A stretch of 7,907 nt of DNA from NCBI GenBank assembly GCA_030765245.1, contig JAVCCX010000007.1:1-7907 (forward strand). The letters are read 5' to 3'. The position numbers and the translations under genes are program-made. The stretch is from Candidatus Zophobacter franzmannii (lineage in GTDB: Bacteria; Cloacimonadota; Cloacimonadia; Cloacimonadales; JAFGVF01). Positions 6,806-7,907 of this stretch are shown in pieces; position 1 is the first letter of the stretch; each line of letters begins with the position of its first letter. The notes under the pieces are model-generated. The model did no database searches. It worked only from the letters and a program-made list of their open reading frames with translations, and was not told the origin of the DNA.

Positions 6806-7755
6806 CAGAAACTCCTTATAGAGTTATATATTTTTATTATCTTTTCTGCTATTACATCATCTCTAAGATGAGCTATAGTCTCACGACCATTGGGAATGTC
6901 ATCACTTGAAAGTGCCTCAATCACAGCCTCTGCTACTTCCTTATGCTTGTAAGATATTAATTCAGCTCCTACGGAATCAGCAATAACATCAGGTACATCA
7001 CCGCAGGGAGTGGACAATATCCTACAATTACAGGCTAAAGCCTCTTTTATAACATTTGGAGAGCCTTCATAAATAGAAGTAAATAACACTAAATCACATG
7101 CATTGTAGTAATAAACCAAATCCTGGTTTGGGATGTTCACAAAAGTAACAAGCCGAACTTCTCTTTTTAAAAGGTTAATTGCTTCTTCAGCAAGTGAAAA
7201 ATTCTTCTCAGCTCTAATAGGGTTTGCCGGAAATATAATAATAATCTCATCTAACTCATAACCAAGGTGCTCCCTGGCAACAGATTGATCCATGGGATAA
7301 AATTTATCGAAAGAAACTCCGTTAGGAATAACAGAGTAGTTATTATTCTCTTTATCCAAAGACTTCAGCATCTCTGCAGATTTTACAATCACATGATCAT
7401 AATACCGACATAATAGATTATTCAGATTTCGAAATAAAATCCCTGAGATATTTTTGCCCGAGACCTTCTGACCTAAGAGTTCACTACCCATAAAAGAAAC
7501 AACCAATCTCTCAGAAGTTCTTGCAAAATGTGATACTATTCCACAGTAGCCATAATGAGCATGAATGATATCGATTTTATGGTTCTTTAGATACTTTTTT
7601 AGTTCAAATATAGCTTTAAGATAACCCCTTATACCGCCCTCTTTCAAAAGGAAGTAATCTAATTCAACACCTGTATTAATAAGAGACTCACCCTGATTTT
7701 TGATAATTGGTGATAGACCACTTCTGCTACCACTACTGACAAATAAGACTTTCAT
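6805..7755 (-). CDS. Glycosyltransferase family 4 (GT-B fold), surface polysaccharide assembly
   Basis: The protein probably transfers a sugar from a nucleotide-sugar donor to a growing polysaccharide at the cytoplasmic face of the inner membrane; donor and acceptor cannot be read from the sequence. Its 316 residues form two Rossmann-like halves: an N-terminal acceptor half with DIIHAHYGYCG (62-72) and VSFMGSELLG (86-95), a linker SVIPNGVSFDKFYP (141-154) typical of GT4, then the donor half with NPIRAEKNF (178-186, Arg181 and Lys184 in the phosphate-binding position) and the E-X7-E motif EGSPNVIKE (230-238), followed by TPCGDVPDVI (249-258). It is shorter than many GT4 enzymes (350-400), mostly by compact loops; no motif is missing. 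The ATG at 7755 overlaps the upstream stop by one base (TAATG), and no good Shine-Dalgarno is visible, so coupled translation is likely. The epimerase follows, hinting at a uronic-acid-containing glycan. Confidence 0.92.
   Translation of the reverse strand: MKVLFVSSGSRSGLSPIIKNQGESLINTGVELDYFLLKEGGIRGYLKAIFELKKYLKNHKIDIIHAHYGYCGIVSHFARTSERLVVSFMGSELLGQKVSGKNISGILFRNLNNLLCRYYDHVIVKSAEMLKSLDKENNNYSVIPNGVSFDKFYPMDQSVAREHLGYELDEIIIIFPANPIRAEKNFSLAEEAINLLKREVRLVTFVNIPNQDLVYYYNACDLVLFTSIYEGSPNVIKEALACNCRILSTPCGDVPDVIADSVGAELISYKHKEVAEAVIEALSSDDIPNGRETIAHLRDDVIAEKIIKIYNSIRSF
6812..6817 (-). promoter_or_regulatory. Shine-Dalgarno for the epimerase gene, inside the glycosyltransferase 3' end
   Basis: On the minus strand AAGGAG precedes the ATG at 6805 by 6 bases. 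It lies within the last codons of the upstream gene, whose TGA overlaps the ATG by one base, so it supports the start and coupled translation. Confidence 0.7.
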
Positions 7756-7907
7756 TAATTACTCGTTTTCTTTCTAATCAAGATATTGAAAGTACACTTG
7801 AAAAAATACACAAAATCTGTTAAAAATGGCTGTTTTTTCTTCTTCAAAAGATATCTCTTTTCAGATTGCACTATCTCCTCAAATGTCTCTGGCATATCGG
7901 CATAGAA
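7755..7907 (-). CDS. C-terminal 50 residues of an unrecognised gene, cut by the right window edge
   Basis: On the minus strand a frame is open from the window edge to a TAA at 7757-7755, giving 50 residues that begin FYADMPETFEEIV and end IRKKTSN. The stop shares one base with the ATG of the glycosyltransferase gene (TAATG), the same junction style as the next one down, which supports it being a real gene end and not chance. The fragment has a Lys-rich patch (KKKK), an aromatic and hydrophobic stretch (FLTDFVYFFKCTFNILI) that could be a membrane-associated helix, and a basic end. I cannot name the family; a polysaccharide gene such as another glycosyltransferase is plausible from position alone. 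Confidence 0.72.
   Translation of the reverse strand, partial: FYADMPETFEEIVQSEKRYLLKKKKQPFLTDFVYFFKCTFNILIRKKTSN

Noticed and set aside
1..7907. CRISPR array, tRNA or rRNA gene, insertion sequence or phage element
   Set aside because: No regularly spaced repeats, cloverleaf-like sequence, transposase or integrase motif, or long terminal inverted repeats were seen on either strand; nearly all bases are in the assigned genes.

Overview
This is an AT-rich bacterial window of 7,907 bases, read with the standard genetic code. It is densely coded, with genes overlapping by 1 to 4 bases and only one real intergenic gap. Two convergent gene blocks meet at about 5,700. The separate inner-membrane NfeD and SPFH proteins, and a UDP-glucuronate 4-epimerase resembling those I recall from Bacteroidota-like genomes, suggest a Gram-negative-type bacterium, possibly of the Bacteroidota/Cloacimonadota (FCB) sphere. 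That placement is an impression from remembered homologues and no marker gene here proves it.

Left block (plus strand, 1-5682): the 3' part of rsgA (30S ribosome-assembly GTPase, cut by the window edge), nadK (NAD kinase), recN (SMC-like DNA repair ATPase), an unrecognised two-pass membrane protein with a Tyr/Gly-rich and lysine-rich tail, a short NfeD-type membrane protein, and a stomatin/paraslipin-type SPFH protein. Junctions are a 4-base overlap, a 4-base overlap, a 1-base gap, a 15-base gap and a 1-base overlap, so the six genes are probably co-transcribed and partly translationally coupled. The first three are housekeeping genes. The last three form a membrane module: NfeD and SPFH proteins are an established pair, and the unknown protein sits directly before them.

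Centre (5683-5749): a 67-base spacer with one A-tract/hairpin/T-tract structure that can serve as a rho-independent terminator in both directions.

Right block (minus strand, 7907-5750, transcribed leftwards): the last 50 codons of an unrecognised gene, a family 4 (GT-B) glycosyltransferase, and a UDP-glucuronate 4-epimerase that would supply UDP-galacturonate. The three are joined by one-base stop/start overlaps. This looks like the downstream end of a surface-polysaccharide gene cluster extending beyond the right edge.

No RNA gene, mobile element, CRISPR array or clear promoter was seen, and no gene-free stretch exceeds 300 bases. The least explained item is the 303-residue membrane protein at 3371-4282.
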